Assembly: GCA_013396655.1 (NCBI GenBank)
Contig: WBMV01008576.1
Coordinates: forward strand, 355,115 to 419,114
Direction of reading: 5' to 3'
DNA: 64,000 nucleotides
Source: Campylorhamphus procurvoides
Taxonomy: Eukaryota; Chordata; Aves; Passeriformes; Dendrocolaptidae
The notes under the pieces are model-generated. The model was not told the DNA's origin and made no database searches. It saw only the letters and a program-made list of their open reading frames with translations. Shown piece by piece: positions 25,535 to 38,800 of this stretch (position 1 is the first letter of the stretch; every line of letters starts with the position of its first letter). The position numbers and the translations under genes were made by a program.

Positions 25535-28500
25535 AATAACAAAACCAACCCACAGTGAAAGAGAAATAACATTGCCAAGGGTGTGAAAACGGAATCTTAA
25601 AATGCCTTAATAAAGAGTTACAGGAAATGGCATGATAAGGTGCTTAAAAACAAATTAAAAAAGAAAAATACTGACTGAATCAGGGGTTTTGCCACTGTAT
25701 TTCTAAATTTGGTGTAGGACATACCTACAGTAAAGACCAAAGAAACTCTCTCTGTATTAGACAGCCAGTGTGTACATAGATGCCAGCTGACCAGTTTCCC
25801 TCCATAACTAGTCCGTTGTGCTGTGGACAGGTAGAACCCAGGCCTGAAAACACACTGTCCTAGACAGCCAGGCAGCCTCAGGCCTGCAAGGCAGTCTGAA
25901 GCTGTTCCCATCATTGCCTCCTCACCTCCCTACCTGATTGTGCTTCTTCACAACTGCTTATTCATCATAGCTGTCACAACTTTTTTCTGTAAAAGACCCT
26001 GAATGAATGTCCACGCCCTCCGCTCAGACAGCGTGACACTAGGGCTCAGGAAACAGTACAGACTGAGGGCAGGCACTGGGACATAAATGCTGAGCTATGC
26101 CCAGCAGGCAGTGATGGGAACCAGAGTAGACCAGAATGCCTGACTGAGGCTGCAAGACCCAGGACATCACCTCTGCTCTGCTTGTCCCCATCCTTCCGGA
26201 GTCAGCGCAGCAGGAGTAGATGACACTTGTTATTTCCCTTGTGAAAATGGGTGAGAGCACCTAGAGGAGTCAGGGCTCCTCATCCTAGACACAGACACAC
26301 TCTTTAAAGGTGCAGCCCAGGCAAAAGACACCAACTCAAGAATCCCAACAGAACATATTCTCAGCAAAATCCAGGCAGCAAAAGATTTTTCTTCTTCCAG
26401 TATCCACTGTATGGTCAGGGGCAGAGAAACACAGATCTTTTCCAGAAAACTGGAAAAGTGGACCCTCACTATCAGGGTCACAGTAATGAAAGATTCAGTC
26501 ATGGAAAAGCCTGCGGCCATCTCGGCTCACATGAAGAGGTCTTAAGACAGTATTAAAACAGGTTGCTGTGCTAGCAGAGCTTTCACAGAGACAACAGCAA
26601 CCTTTCTCAGTTTCCGTTCCTTCATTCCCATACTCTTCTGATCCATAGTCATTCTGAACCCAGAATGGCAGCCTTGCATGCAACTGCGTATCTGCCCTTC
26701 TGAACGTGCATCTATGATACTTGTTAATACCAAACCTTTATCAATGGAAAATTAAATCTTAAGAAAGAATGGAGAACCAAGATGTCTTCCTAATTCTGCA
26801 AGAAGGGTTGGTTGTTTTTTTTTTCCTCATGCCCAAGAGGCAACTGTTTGATTTATCAAGGGATTTCTACTTGTAACCTATACAAAGAGCTGTGCCACGG
26901 CCCTGACTATAACTTCCAGCACTATTTCTCCAGTGAAAACACATTTTACACTCACTCATCTTTCTGTTAAGTTTGAGGCACTGTCCTATGGGAAAGCCTT
27001 TAATTCTTTCAGTCCCATTGTATCTTAACTAAAGCCTCAGAAAAGGACATTCAGCAGTCTTACACCTTACTAAAGAGAGTAGAGAGGAAGTAAAAGCCGG
27101 TTAACAACGCAGAGGAAGCATGTAAACCAAGCCCCAGGGATTCATACTGAGGAGGAAGGCTGTAGAACTTCAAAGGGAACTCAGCCATATAAAGTTCTGG
27201 CACAGAGAAAGGGAATTGGAAATCCCCTTGGAACCTGCTAGAAATACAGGAATTAAAAGGTGGGACAGATCTCTGCAACACGTGCATGAGTTCACACAAT
27301 ACAACACTCAGTCTGTTGTGGCAGGCAATTGACAGGTTGGTATTACTGTCTGCTCACATCAGAGATATTGGATTCCCTGAAGAGTTAAATACTGAGAATC
27401 ACAGAATAAATCATGGCACCAGAATTTCTAACCTCAAACTTCCTAGAAGGGAGGGTAGATGAACCCCTCACAGAAGGGTTTTACCACCATAGGACTACCA
27501 GGAAACTGTCACTATGTGTGCTGGAAGTGTGATCCCAAGTTACACCAACCAAAATCTACTTGGTACTGGTAAAAACACCTGCCTCCTATAGGCAAAATAA
27601 ACTATGCTAGTCAATAGCTTTGTAGATACACTAAGGGTTACTGTTACCACAGCTGCACAGTTTAGAGATCAAACCTATTTCTACTGCTGAAGTCATTCAA
27701 AGGGAAGTCTCTCACATAAAACACACCACCATAGCTAATGACACGTTGAATATAATTAGTCATCTTTAGCCCTTCAAGGGGTAACTAGTAGATTTAGCAG
27801 ATATTCAACATTCAATTTAGACCTTTTTCCAGATTTCTCAAAATCATTTTTTGGGGGTTACATTGTTACCAGGTTAGGAAAAATTTTCTGTTAAAAAAAA
27901 AATCAAAAAATTCACTACAAGAAGTTTGCATACATTTTACCAACATTAGGAATGAAATTTCATTCCAGTTGTTTCTCCAGGATATGGACATTTTTATGAG
28001 ATCCTTAACAGAAAGAGTTGATCTCTCTAACCAGACCTTTTTTCTCACGGAGACAAAGTGTTTAATAGTTTGTATTGTAACTAGGAGCATAAATATAGCA
28101 ACGCCAGAGCTCTGACTGGCTGCATTTCTGGCAAACAAATCAAAATTAAAATGTAACAGTAGTACCAGGAAGGACAAGGTGCCAAAACTGGAAAGGAAAA
28201 TTTCACTGAAGACAATGGCGCTGATTCTGACTTAATAGCAATGTTGATCAAGAGTAATTGATACTGAATTCAGAGAAGTTACTCAAGGGGAGGGCAGGGG
28301 ATGGAAAAGGAGAGAGAATAGCAGCTTTCAGAATTACAGGCCATAAAATATATCCAGAGCCAAAAGAGAATTCCTTACAGATTTTCTGTTTACATTCACA
28401 TTTGGGAAACAATTTAATTTCTTTCCATGAAATGTTTACATTTCCACAGCTTCTTAAAGACAAAATATTTGATTAAGTGTGTTATATTTTCAATAGTTAA

Positions 28501-29825
28501 CAGAGCGACCAGTGAGAAATAGTTGTTGCAATGAAGCAGATCCATTGCAAAAAGGGGCACAATAAGGAGAGGAGCAAAACTGATCTGCCACATTCCTGTT
28601 CCAAAACAGAGGACATGGTGCTGATCAAATTTTGGTTTGGGTTCATTTTAGTCAAATGGGGGAATTTATTACACAGACTGTGAGATTCAACTTTGAGAAT
28701 TTGGCTCTCCTTCTCTAGGCCTCCATCTCCTGAGAATCCTCCCCTCAGTTTCAACCTCTTCAGCATTCTCACTGAGCGTAGCTGTCTCTATGGGTCACGG
28801 AAAGTTTATAGACAATGCTGGCCAAAGACTACTGGCAACCTGAGACTTTCAGTGAGTATTTCACACACACATTTGTAGAGCTCATCAAGCTCCAAGAGCC
28901 ATCCCTTGGCTATACTGCACTCACAGTTCACAGTCCTGGCCTGCATTAGCACATCTAAAGTACAAAACACTTCTTCCTGTCCCAAACCCTGCACTTTGTC
29001 GGAGAGGCTATTGGTACCATGTCTGCGTTTCCCTGTCAGTGAATCGTGAAGGGTACAGAACGGTATCTGTAATGACAGCAGAATCTCAACCCCTTCATAC
29101 TTGTGTTGCTGCTGCTGTTTTTCTATGTCCCCTGTTCTGCCTACCTCTCAGCACTCTATATTTTTAACTTGTCTGCATTAATATGTCGCTCTGACTACAC
29201 AAAGGACTGGCAGCTTTTCAGCTACTGAAACAGTGGCTGTGTCATTAAGCATGACTTTTATAGAAATAGTTTTTTAATCTCCTTTGTCCCTGATGCTGCT
29301 ATCACAGTGTTTATAGTTCACATTTAGACCCTTTTTTTCAGAATTCAAGGATTTCCACATTATTAGAATGTCCAAATGCAAATGCCATCTCAATTTTATC
29401 TATCATTTTTATTCAAGTTTTTTCCTCAAAACTAGTCAAAACCAATAGTAAGCAATTCAGGAAGAGCAGTCTCGTCCAAACAAGCAGCAGGTCATCTGCA
29501 CGCCAACAGCAACTTCCACAGTGGAAGCAAACCAAAATTACAGAAAGTGTGCCCAGCCCAAAATGTGAACTAGACCAGAACCAAGTGACAGCTGACACAG
29601 CCACCCAGAAATCAAGTGAGAAGAAAGTCACCACCAGACCTTCATCTGTAAAGTCTCTCAATACTAAAAACCTGTTTGTGTTTGGGTTCCAGTGGAGGAT
29701 CATTTAAATGTATCAACAGGGTAATGTTCTTTTTCAGTCACCTATACGACAGGATCACAGAAATGATATCGCACTAGAGATTGTTCTCTTTATCCCAGGA
29801 AGGTTACACAGCCCTCCACAGGACA

Positions 29826-29923
29826 CAAAAAACCCCAATGAAACACCAAACCCCAACAAACAAACAAACACAACAAACAAACAAACAAAACCCCCAAAGC
29901 CAAAAACAAAACAAAAAAAACCA
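29826..29923. repeat. A/C-rich CAAA-type low-complexity tract
   Basis: About 100 bases of almost pure A and C. The core is an AAAC/CAAA array at 29855-29890, and degenerate A-rich units follow. It has no G on the plus strand over most of its length. It is the largest simple-repeat tract in the window and explains the proline, lysine and threonine rich open frame across it. Confidence 0.88.
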
Positions 29924-30556
29924 CAAGTGGGTAGGAAAAGAAACCTGTGTTTGAAACTGAAGGCAGGAAAGAATGCATCATCCTCAGTTCTTCCCTGTAA
30001 GTTAATTTTATTGTAAGTAAATCAAAATGTCAAAATTTACTTTATTTTGAGCTACTTTTACATACTGTATATTACACAGCAGTGGTTTCGTGTTGCATTT
30101 CAAAAATACATTCCCACAAACTGAATTTCAAAGTAGCAGAAAATGTCACAATACTTTCACCTGAAGACACAGACAACACCTACAGCCTAATGTCTTCCTG
30201 AACCATTCCAGTACGAAAAATTGACATACTAATGGTGAAATCCCCCTGGATTTTGTCCATAAGATCAAGTACTAATAGAAATTTGAGAAAAAGATCCAAA
30301 AAGCCTGAATTGTTTTCTGGGTAGGCAAAAGAGAGTTTCTTTCCTCTCATCAGATAGATATGCCCTAGAATATGAAAATCTTTTTTTTTTTTGTAGATCC
30401 TATTTATATAAATGCTGCTTTTAAAACCACTCCTTTCCTGTTGCATTGTTCCTACTGTTTTTTTAGAAATGTCTTGGATGCTTCAGTCTCTTGAGACTAT
30501 GAATTTCCATGAGTCACCAGGCATTATCATAAACAGGAGCTCATACATGCACACAG

Positions 30557-30770
30557 CGTTTTGTGAAAGATGCTAAGAGGTTTCATTTGCATTGTATTTT
30601 AAAAACCCACATAACAATCTATTTGCTCAATAGTTATAACATAGGCCATTAGGCCTATACATCATGCCATTAAAAGGAACAATTATATTAATTTTACATT
30701 TTTGCAGTATAAGGTATGAAAACAGCATATAAACATGCCATTTTAGGCATATGGGGACTAGCTATTTATG
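30557..30770. promoter_or_regulatory. Candidate conserved non-coding element
   Basis: This AT-rich but non-repetitive stretch contains a palindromic core TAGGCCATTAGGCCTA near 30642-30657. It also has a CATTTGCAT octamer-like block near 30586-30594 and several ATTA cores. No frame is open. The call rests on texture and motifs only. Confidence 0.28.
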
Positions 30771-31540
30771 TCTGAAATTTGTTAGCTTGTAGATGCACAG
30801 TCTTTTTATTATTGATATACCAGAGAATATTGGTCTATGTGACTGACAGACAGGTGACTAAATTTGAATTTACACTACAGATTGTAAGAGGTTTGTGTAA
30901 TTATGTGATCATATCCGATACCACTCCTTTTAAAAGTACCATAATATGTACTTTTATGGTAAGGCAATAGATTTGCATTTAAAGCTTCTAAATTAGGCAT
31001 TACTGAGGTTTTTCTTTTATCTGCTTGGATGCTGCTGGACACTGCAGGTGCTTTAAAATTCAATCTCACCCTTCCATGGAATGACACATCAGTGCAGGGC
31101 ATGGTGATGTTCCACTGGCTCCGGAAGAATAATTCAGAGAATAAAGCCAAATACAATGGGAGAAGTACAAAAAGAGGTTATATGGCATCTACTTGAAAAC
31201 TTTCATTGAGGTAAAAGACTGTGACATGAGGACACAAAGGAATTTAAGCACCTGGTTGACTTTGTGTTTAGAAAATACATTTAAATGACACCTAGCTAAC
31301 TGAGAAAGTGGACCTTAACAGTTCAGACAAATTCTGAAATGAGCACTACCTGCAGATCAACATACATCATTACATCTGAAAGCAGAAAAAGGCCCTCCAT
31401 CCTAAAGTCATGGCCTAATCCTGCAAAAAATGTGTTTCTCTAACATCTTAGTACAAAACAGGCAGCATTAAAGTTCTGCAGTCAGTTTAAAAAATTCTTG
31501 ATTTTACCTATTTAAAGGTAACATTTCTGGAAGTCAAAAG
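30771..31540. other. Non-coding DNA, no gene seen
   Basis: Opposite-strand frames at 30779-30970 and 30875-31156 overlap each other and carry no domain. No repeat is recognised. Confidence 0.6.
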
Positions 31541-31910
31541 TTGTGACAGAGATATATCTAATGCAAGATTTATATTATTCAATGGCTAGATAAAGTTTAT
31601 TAAAACTACTGCTCATGCTCCAAAAGAATGCCACTGCATTATGTAGCCACCTTAATGTTCATCCTGTTATATCTCTGGTTGCCATGGCAATATCCTCCTA
31701 GGTATTTGTAAGGTCACAAAAAGAAGAGCTAACCCTCTTACTCCCAGAATAACTAATGCAGCTCTGTTACTGGCTTGATGTAAATAGTCTCAGGTGACAG
31801 CAAACTGTACATATAGTCAATTACAACTGCTCAAAGGAAATGATTTGTTGTAAGAGCCACTGTTCAACCTCGGTGACATCAATGTTTCTATGGCAACAGT
31901 TGCCTCTTGC
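31541..31910. promoter_or_regulatory. Candidate enhancer with two palindromic RFX sites
   Basis: Two X-box-like palindromes lie about 200 bases apart: TTGCCATGGCAA at 31679-31690 and GGCAACAGTTGCC at 31892-31904. The first fits the RFX-family dimer consensus (GTTGCC, short spacer, GGCAAC) with one end mismatch. The second contains the half sites in inverted order with a preceding CTATGGCAAC. Between them lie TGACA- and ATTA-type cores and no repeat or open frame. RFX factors bind such sites at ciliary and neural genes. Binding here is inferred, and no promoter is visible next to it. Confidence 0.42.
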
Positions 31911-34900
31911 ACTGCTTAGAATTGAGTATTGATCAAACTAGGGCCAGCACTATTTCAGAGACTTGCTACTTTTCTGTGTGGCAATTTACAATAGGAACTC
32001 ATAACATCACTGTATATTTCAAGCCCCAAGGAACCAATTTAGTAGACAGTTACAGTAGAATATTAGCAGAGGTCAATAATGGAAGTCTGATTATAGTCCT
32101 AGGACAATTATTCAAAGCTTTTGTTGTCTGCCCTTTCAGCACTCCACCAGCTATTAAACTTTTCAAATAATAATATTCATCCCCAAAGAAAGTGCTGAAT
32201 TAATTCATCTTCTATTTTAAACTTTATTTTTCATTGTTATGTTATCTATCAATAAAATTATTCAGCTATATTAGCCAAGCTCTGACCTCTCAGAAGTAAA
32301 TAACTATTGATCAAGAAGTGGAGCTCTGATGGCATAGTACAGGGTTTCCATTAATGGTCTCATTGGACCAGCAGATAAGGTGATTCTTGCATGAGAGCAG
32401 ACAGTGTAGAAGCAGCAAAGAGCATGGGGCCATTCCCAGCAGAGAGCAGTAAGGCACTTGCTGCTCTGTGTAGTGGAATGATGGGCTCCTCTTCCACTTC
32501 TGTCAGCAGTGAAATGGAAAAGCCGCCATGAAATGCACGTGTTCCACAAATGGCTCTGAGGGCCCTTTACACTTCTAACACACAATCCCTGCGTCAGGGC
32601 ACTTTCACATTACAGAGATTAAAAGCAAACTTTTCCTGTCACCTGCTTTCCTTTATGAAAATAGATAAGGAATGGAGGGGGGATAGGGGAGGGGCAGGTG
32701 TTGCATGTTAGTGGCAAAAGTGGCCAGTCTCAGGATTAAGAATTTGTGATGAGCAATAATGCTGAGAATGTCAAGTGAATGATGCTACTCAAAGAATGTT
32801 TCTTCTTCATTGATTGTGAAGGGTTGCAGACTGAAGAGATTATTTGCTTCTTAATTTTAAAAACATCACATACACTAGTCTACCATTTATCACTACTTTT
32901 GCTCTTACAGTGATTTTACAATAATAAAGAATTTACTGTATTTGACTTGTCTAACTGCATCGGTTCATGGGTAATCACAGAATTAACCTGTTAACATGAT
33001 GCACTTCAAAAAATATTTACTCTCCTGCACTTTTCAGCTATTTGCAAAATGAGGTATTTATGGGAAGCAAGGTTTGTCTCCTGCTCTTTCACCTAATTTA
33101 GTAGCTCAACCCAGAAATTTTATTTCAGGCCCTTTTCTATGTAAATTGTGCCTCAGATGCACATACATTTTTATTCAAATCAATAGAAGTCAGACGTATC
33201 AAAGGATGAAATTATCCCCTCATTGAGTCTTCTTCTCCAAAGTAGATTTATGTAACTCCTACACAGAGATAATACAGTTAATTACATTCTTCTTCTAGTG
33301 CATCAGTGGAAAAATAGAATCTATCTATCAGGGATGTTAAATAGACAAATCCATTAGGAATCAAGAAAATTCCTTTTCTCACCTCCAAAAAAGAGAGGGA
33401 GAAACTCCCAAGCTCAGGAAGACCTAAATGAAAAAGCTAGAGGGAATGAAGAGAAAACACAAGATCATTTCTGAGGATAGTAAGATTCTTCTCAGTTTGT
33501 CACTATCCTCATTTGACTTTTTTGTCATTGTCTCCCCAAAGAGGATCAAAAGGATCAATTTGTGATGTCACCAGAACACCCTAGCAGCTCCTCCATCTTT
33601 CATTCATTAGGTTCAGGCTGTGTTGTTTCCTGTCTACCTCAATGTCTAGCCAAGACTGAGGCCTGCATGAAACTGGTTGGCTGATACACAATCCAAAGCA
33701 GGCAGATGTCATACTGGAACCAGCAAACTGAAAGTCAGTGAAACACACATAACTAACTACCTTGTCATTGGAGGACCAATTGTAACAACCTAAAAGCTTT
33801 TAGGGAATCCTCTCTTTTTGCTTATCAAAGAGAAGAAAAAAGATCTAATAAGCACCTTTCAAGTCTAGTATTGATCAAGGGTAATGGGAACTTTCCATTG
33901 CCGCTGCAGAAGTCTTTCAGTTTTCTGCTCAGTGAAGAACATTCATATGAGTTTTATGAAAGTGTCCAAGGACACTCTTGAAGAAATGTGGTTAATAAAA
34001 TGCAGAAATGGCTTACTACTGAACATACTGGAGAAAGCAGAGTACAGTAACTGTGCTGCTGTTTCCCAAAAAATATGGTGTAAATGAAAACTTCGTGTTT
34101 ACTTGTGAGACAGATAGCTCTCCTACAGTTTGGAATGTTTTTTATGAATGGGCTATGGCAACTAAACACTGACATAGTGCTCAAGTTTGTTGACCAAACA
34201 AAGTGCATTGAAACAGAAGCATCAACCCAGCACAGTTTCTGTTATCATTCTATTACCATTTTTGTGAGCTTTAGTGGGGTTTTACTTTATACACCACATC
34301 ATATGGCAAATTCAAAGTGTGTAAGTTGTACCATTCACTACATTGTGTTAAAGTTTCTAAAATTACAATGGCTTTACACTTTCAATAGAAAATGGGATAG
34401 GGTGAAAGAATCAAGAAAATAAATATCGCAAATTCTAACACTATTTTAGAGTTAATGCCAGCTATTTCCTACTGGAACTAACAACGGTATCCAGGCTGAC
34501 CTTTTAGGTTATTGTTCCATTTAGGCACAATATTTTTTGGTGTGTTGAATTGGACCTTGAAATTATTAAGGAAGAAATTGACTTCAGTGCATGCAGGGAC
34601 AGACTTTTAAAGCAGTTCTGTGTGGTTCTGATCAATAAGTACATGGTTTATGTTCTTGACTACAGCTTCTTGATTTAGAGAGTTCTCTGGTAGCCTAAGA
34701 CATAGTACTCCTGTACTAGGATGAGCTACAGTGAAACAACACGAAGACCATGAGCTCCCCTATCTATCATTCCTCACCACAGTCTGCAGGTAAAAATATA
34801 ACACCTCATCCTTTTTATCTTTCTGTATATCACTGTACAATCACCAATACCTTCTTTTCACCAAAACCTACTTGACAAAAATTGTAAAATTTGAAAAAAG

Positions 34901-35284
34901 CACTACATCTTTCATGTTGCAGAAATACAGTCTATATCAAGCCCAGCCCATAAGTGAGCCAATCACCCAACTGGAAGATATAAGCTGCCAGAAGTGTTTT
35001 ATACAGACTGGTTTTTAGACTGGTTTTGAATTTCATTGTGAGCTGACATCACACAATAGCCACAAGTATCAGCAACAGCAACTAGCACAGAGGTGTACAA
35101 AGAATTATTACTTCTGAAATAATTAAATTACTCACATTCTAGCATTTTTCTCCTTTCATATTTGTTTATTTTGATTAGAGGATTTGCTAAAAGTAAAATT
35201 AGAGATTGAACAAGTTCTCATATGCTAAAGCCCCAATTCCTATGTTCCTCACCCTGGCTTTGCTAACATAGATTAACACCCAAT
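31911..35284. other. Non-coding DNA, no gene seen
   Basis: No gene or mobile element is recognised. A G-rich run (GGGGGG, GGGG, GGGG) lies at 32677-32694, one run short of a quadruplex motif. The frames at 33884-34422 show no domain and overlap on both strands. Confidence 0.6.
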
Positions 35285-35465
35285 CATGTATTTCAAGGTC
35301 AGAAGGGACCACTGTGATCATCTAGTCTGAAGTGCTGCAAAACGCAGACCACAGAATTTCACCCAGCAATTCCAGTGTCTAGCCAAGTAATTTGTGGCTG
35401 AACTAGAGCATATCTTTCGAAAAGTCAGACAGCAAGCTCTTAAACATTTGTGAGACTTCATTGGC
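35285..35465 (-). mobile_element. Ancient CR1 LINE 3' fragment
   Basis: The plus strand reads catgtatttcaaggtcagaa, then gggaccactgtgatcatcta. It continues with a segment including cacccagcaattcc and gaactagagcatatcttt. This matches, from memory, an old amniote CR1 type common in turtle and crocodile genomes, distinct from the younger ttggaaaagacc type at 7.4 and 43.2 kb. The sense strand is minus and the 3' end lies near 35285. It is truncated and diverged, so it probably predates the radiation of modern birds. Confidence 0.75.
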
Positions 35466-35821
35466 TTGAGTATGTTCGTTTAGCTCACTAAAGTAGATGC
35501 GATTTTTTTAGGCTTTAGAGTGCTCCAGGTCAAAACAACAAGCAAACAAAACTCAGCTGCTAAAACCCCAAAAGTTTCCATTATTAGTGAAGGAAGGCAT
35601 TGTTTTGATTCACAGAGCTCTGGGTCATTCTTGCAAGATACAAGGGTTTTTTTAATTTGTTAGCATATAGAATATTTAGAGCTTAAAAAAAAAGTCTGTC
35701 TCAGCAATGGCAAAATCCTTTGGCTGACCTCACAAGCAAATGGACACACAGAGATCAGAATTTCCACAGATTTTGGAAAGAGCAAACACTGGCCAGCCTC
35801 TATAAAGTAATCTTGAAAGTG
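35466..35821. other. Non-coding DNA between CR1 and the A/G tract
   Basis: No feature seen. A plus frame starts at 35720 and runs through the purine tract, so it is not coding. Confidence 0.6.
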
Positions 35822-35854
35822 AAAAAAAAAAAGGGGGGGGGGGGCAGGGGGGGG
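35822..35854 (+). repeat. A11-G12-CA-G8 purine tract with quadruplex potential
   Basis: Eleven A (35822-35832) are followed by twelve G (35833-35844), CA, then eight G (35847-35854). The twenty G residues can supply four runs of three or more, so this strand can form a G-quadruplex. As an almost pure purine strand it could also form a triplex. Such tracts are length-unstable and are common sequencing-error sites. Confidence 0.88.
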
Positions 35855-38800
35855 AGAAAAATACTCAACACATCTTTAATATTTGAATATACACACACGG
35901 CTTCCCCACAAATGAAGGAAAATCTCATCCAGTGTTTAAACCATCATCCAATCCACTTGCACAGACTGAAAAATCTTTATTTTGTTGTGATTATTTAACT
36001 GTGTTCTCAAACCCTTGTTGAAGAGGAAGGATCAAGCAATACAATAGGCTACATTTCAGACATATTCATAATTTGAGTACAGATCTTTGGCAGAGACTCA
36101 GCTCCAAGTGTAACGGGGCCTCATTTCAGAAAATGAAGCCCTTGTTTTTGTAGAAGAAATTTCACAATCAACACATCATCTTTTCCTGAAAGGCAAAGTA
36201 AAGCCAGTTTCTTTATGGAAAGAGTAGAGGCAAAAGAAGTACTAGTAGAATGACAAAGTACTGTAATAAGTCAAAAGATACAGATAGGTTCTATTTCTAT
36301 CCCTGCTACCAATGTGGAAAATCTCTTCCCGTCCTCTGTGTTCATTTCCAAGGTTTGTTCTGGAAATCTAATTAAAATTGCAAGCCTAATTAAAGTTGTA
36401 TGTTTTCCAGAGCAAAGCCTATACTTGCTGTGATTGCGTTTGCATAACATACTAGTAAGTACCAGCACAAATATTTTAATGTTGCTTGCTGTTGTATTTT
36501 ATAGAACCAAATGAGACAAGAACAAGAGCGAGGAACAAGGTGATCAAACCTTCTGAAATAAGGTAATTTGAAATACCTGAAGGAGTAGAAAGCTAAGATG
36601 CTAAGAATAGTAAAAAATTGGGAAGAAGAAAAAGATGGGAAAAACAGGAATGGCATTGAAGAGGCAAGTCCTGAGTGGAGATTTTTTAAAAATAAAAACA
36701 ATCCAAGTTTGAAGTCAAATTGCAGAATGGTATTTCATGACGGGTTATTTGCAATGTGTTGCATCTCTGTGCCACAGAAGTAGGATGGATATTGCACAGC
36801 TAAAGCTTTGAAGACTGCTTGGATTGCCAGTATGGAGACTGCCTTCACCTTTATTACTGAAGGAGGATGATTTTATTTGTCTAGTGCAATGCATTATACC
36901 CATAAATTCCATCCACTCAGCAAGTCAAATTAATGCTAACCTACAAGATACATTAGGTATGGGTTTAAATCAGTCACTTAAGATATACTGCAACCTAGTT
37001 TCTATCCAGGTTTGCAATACATTCATCACTAAAATACCCTGAAAACATTCTTCAAGACACATTGTTTGTTGAGGTGTTTCACTTTTGGAGCAAATGTAAA
37101 GATGTAAAGAATACAAGATCTAATCTGTGTTGCCCCATGATCACTACCAGTCAAACTGCAGGCTGCCAAAACATTCCAGTGCCACGGGAAAATGCACCCA
37201 GCTGAAACACATTAGTTAGCCACATTATAGTAAAATCTACTGCTTACCATCATGAGTAGTTTGCACTGGAATTATGTGAGAACGTGAACACTTTTCAGGT
37301 GATAGCAGAAAGAGAAAAGCTGATGCATTAGGTGTGACTCTTTAATGGAATATGGTAAAATTAAGGTCTACTTAATGGTGATGTCCAAATTTTGTCCACT
37401 TATATTTTCCTATTTTACATAATATTAAACATTTGTGGGCATAATCAGTTATGCACTATAATGTGTATGTATGAGTTATCAAAAATAATTTCAGAGTTAA
37501 CAAACTAATTGCTATAGTTACAGAGCTTCATGTACGGCAATCACTTTAGATGAGAGAAGGGTAGCAAAGACAAAAGAAAAAAAAATTGTAGTGAAAATTC
37601 AGAATGCAGAAGTTTCCCTAGAGGGAATGCAGGATGTAGATACATTTCTACAGCATGTGTCACTCCTTTGTCAATATTTACCCAGCAAGTGGAATGATAA
37701 TGTGCAGTCATTATTAAACTCAGCCTTCTAAAAGAATAGTTTCTGGCTCTTGATACAGTTGCTCTGTGTAAATTATGCCAGGGATTATGCTTGGATTGTG
37801 CCACTGGCATAGTTATTTCAGATCTATGTCTTGTTTCCAGATGGTTCATCTGTTTGTTTATTTAATATATTCAAGATTCATTGTGCTCGCCACAAATTTA
37901 CACATTTTTAATGTTGGTTATTCAGATAAATCTGATCTTAGACAAAGGATAAAGAGCTAACATCTGTAGGTTTTCATGCTAATGCTAACTTAAAAATTCC
38001 CCTAAACAGTGAAAGCACAATAAAGTTTTTGAAAGATTAGCCAAACATTAGTGGTTTTCTTGCTCGTTAAATATTATAGGAAACAAAACAGTTCTGCTCG
38101 GTTTTAGTGCAGGAAGCCAAGACATGCATGAGGCTAGCTATGGCCCATATTTTTCCTGCCAAGTTTCAGACTTTTGTTCCTACTCTTGAAACAAACAGTA
38201 TACATACAAGGCAGAGTCAAGAAGTCATCCCTTTTAAGCACTTTTTAGTACTCCTCAAAAACAGCTACTGCTTTCATCAATGGGAGAAAAGTAAAAAAAC
38301 AAAAAAAAACAACCCAGTGAGACTCAATTCTAAGCTATTTTCAACGCTGTGTGGAACACCATAATATCAACATGTTTTCCCCTTGTATCTTCCATATGTT
38401 TCTTTATGAGACTGTTCACAGAGGACAGAAAAGAATCTGTCATTTCTACAAGAGCTTTTCATTTCTGTTATATATTTTTATGTACAGGAGATAAGTGTCT
38501 AATAAAATAAGGATTCCATTGGCTACTGTCTACATACAGCTTAGATTTCCAAGGCTCCTGGTCTAGTTAGGCAATTAGGACAAATAATTACTATCCTAAG
38601 CATACAGGGAAGAAGTGGGCATAGGAGGGTGACTTGCCCAGGCCAAAAAAGACTGTGGGAGACATTCAAATGGAGCTCAAGTCCAGTGCATCATACGTTT
38701 TTGACTGGATTATACTAGTAAAGGAGTGGGGAGAATGTGAAATATTAAGAGCTTTCTCTGACAGACAAAAATGAACTCAGTCAAAATGTAGGGGAAATAA

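Larger units (their letters stand above)
23358..30556. other. Non-coding DNA with simple repeats, no gene seen
   Basis: No gene is recognised. The stretch contains the TTA, AAAC and CAAA low-complexity tracts listed separately. A short perfect hairpin lies at 26437-26458 (9-bp arms, AAAA loop). Minus-strand frames between 25618 and 26733 are chance-like, and the 102-codon frame at 29708-30016 is an artefact of the CAAA repeat. A 12-base T run lies near 30380. Confidence 0.6.

Noticed and set aside
26437..26458. Perfect 9-bp hairpin with AAAA loop
   Set aside because: Too short to be distinguished from chance over 64 kb, and no extension of the stem is visible.
27396..27420. aatcacagaat motif resembling a CR1 or SINE 3' end
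   Set aside because: The following bases do not continue into the CR1 or SINE sequence, so the short match is likely chance.
29708..30016. 102-codon frame rich in Pro, Lys and Thr
   Set aside because: It is created by the CAAA-type low-complexity tract.
32677..32694. G-quadruplex motif
   Set aside because: Only three G runs are present (6, 4 and 4), one short of the standard pattern.
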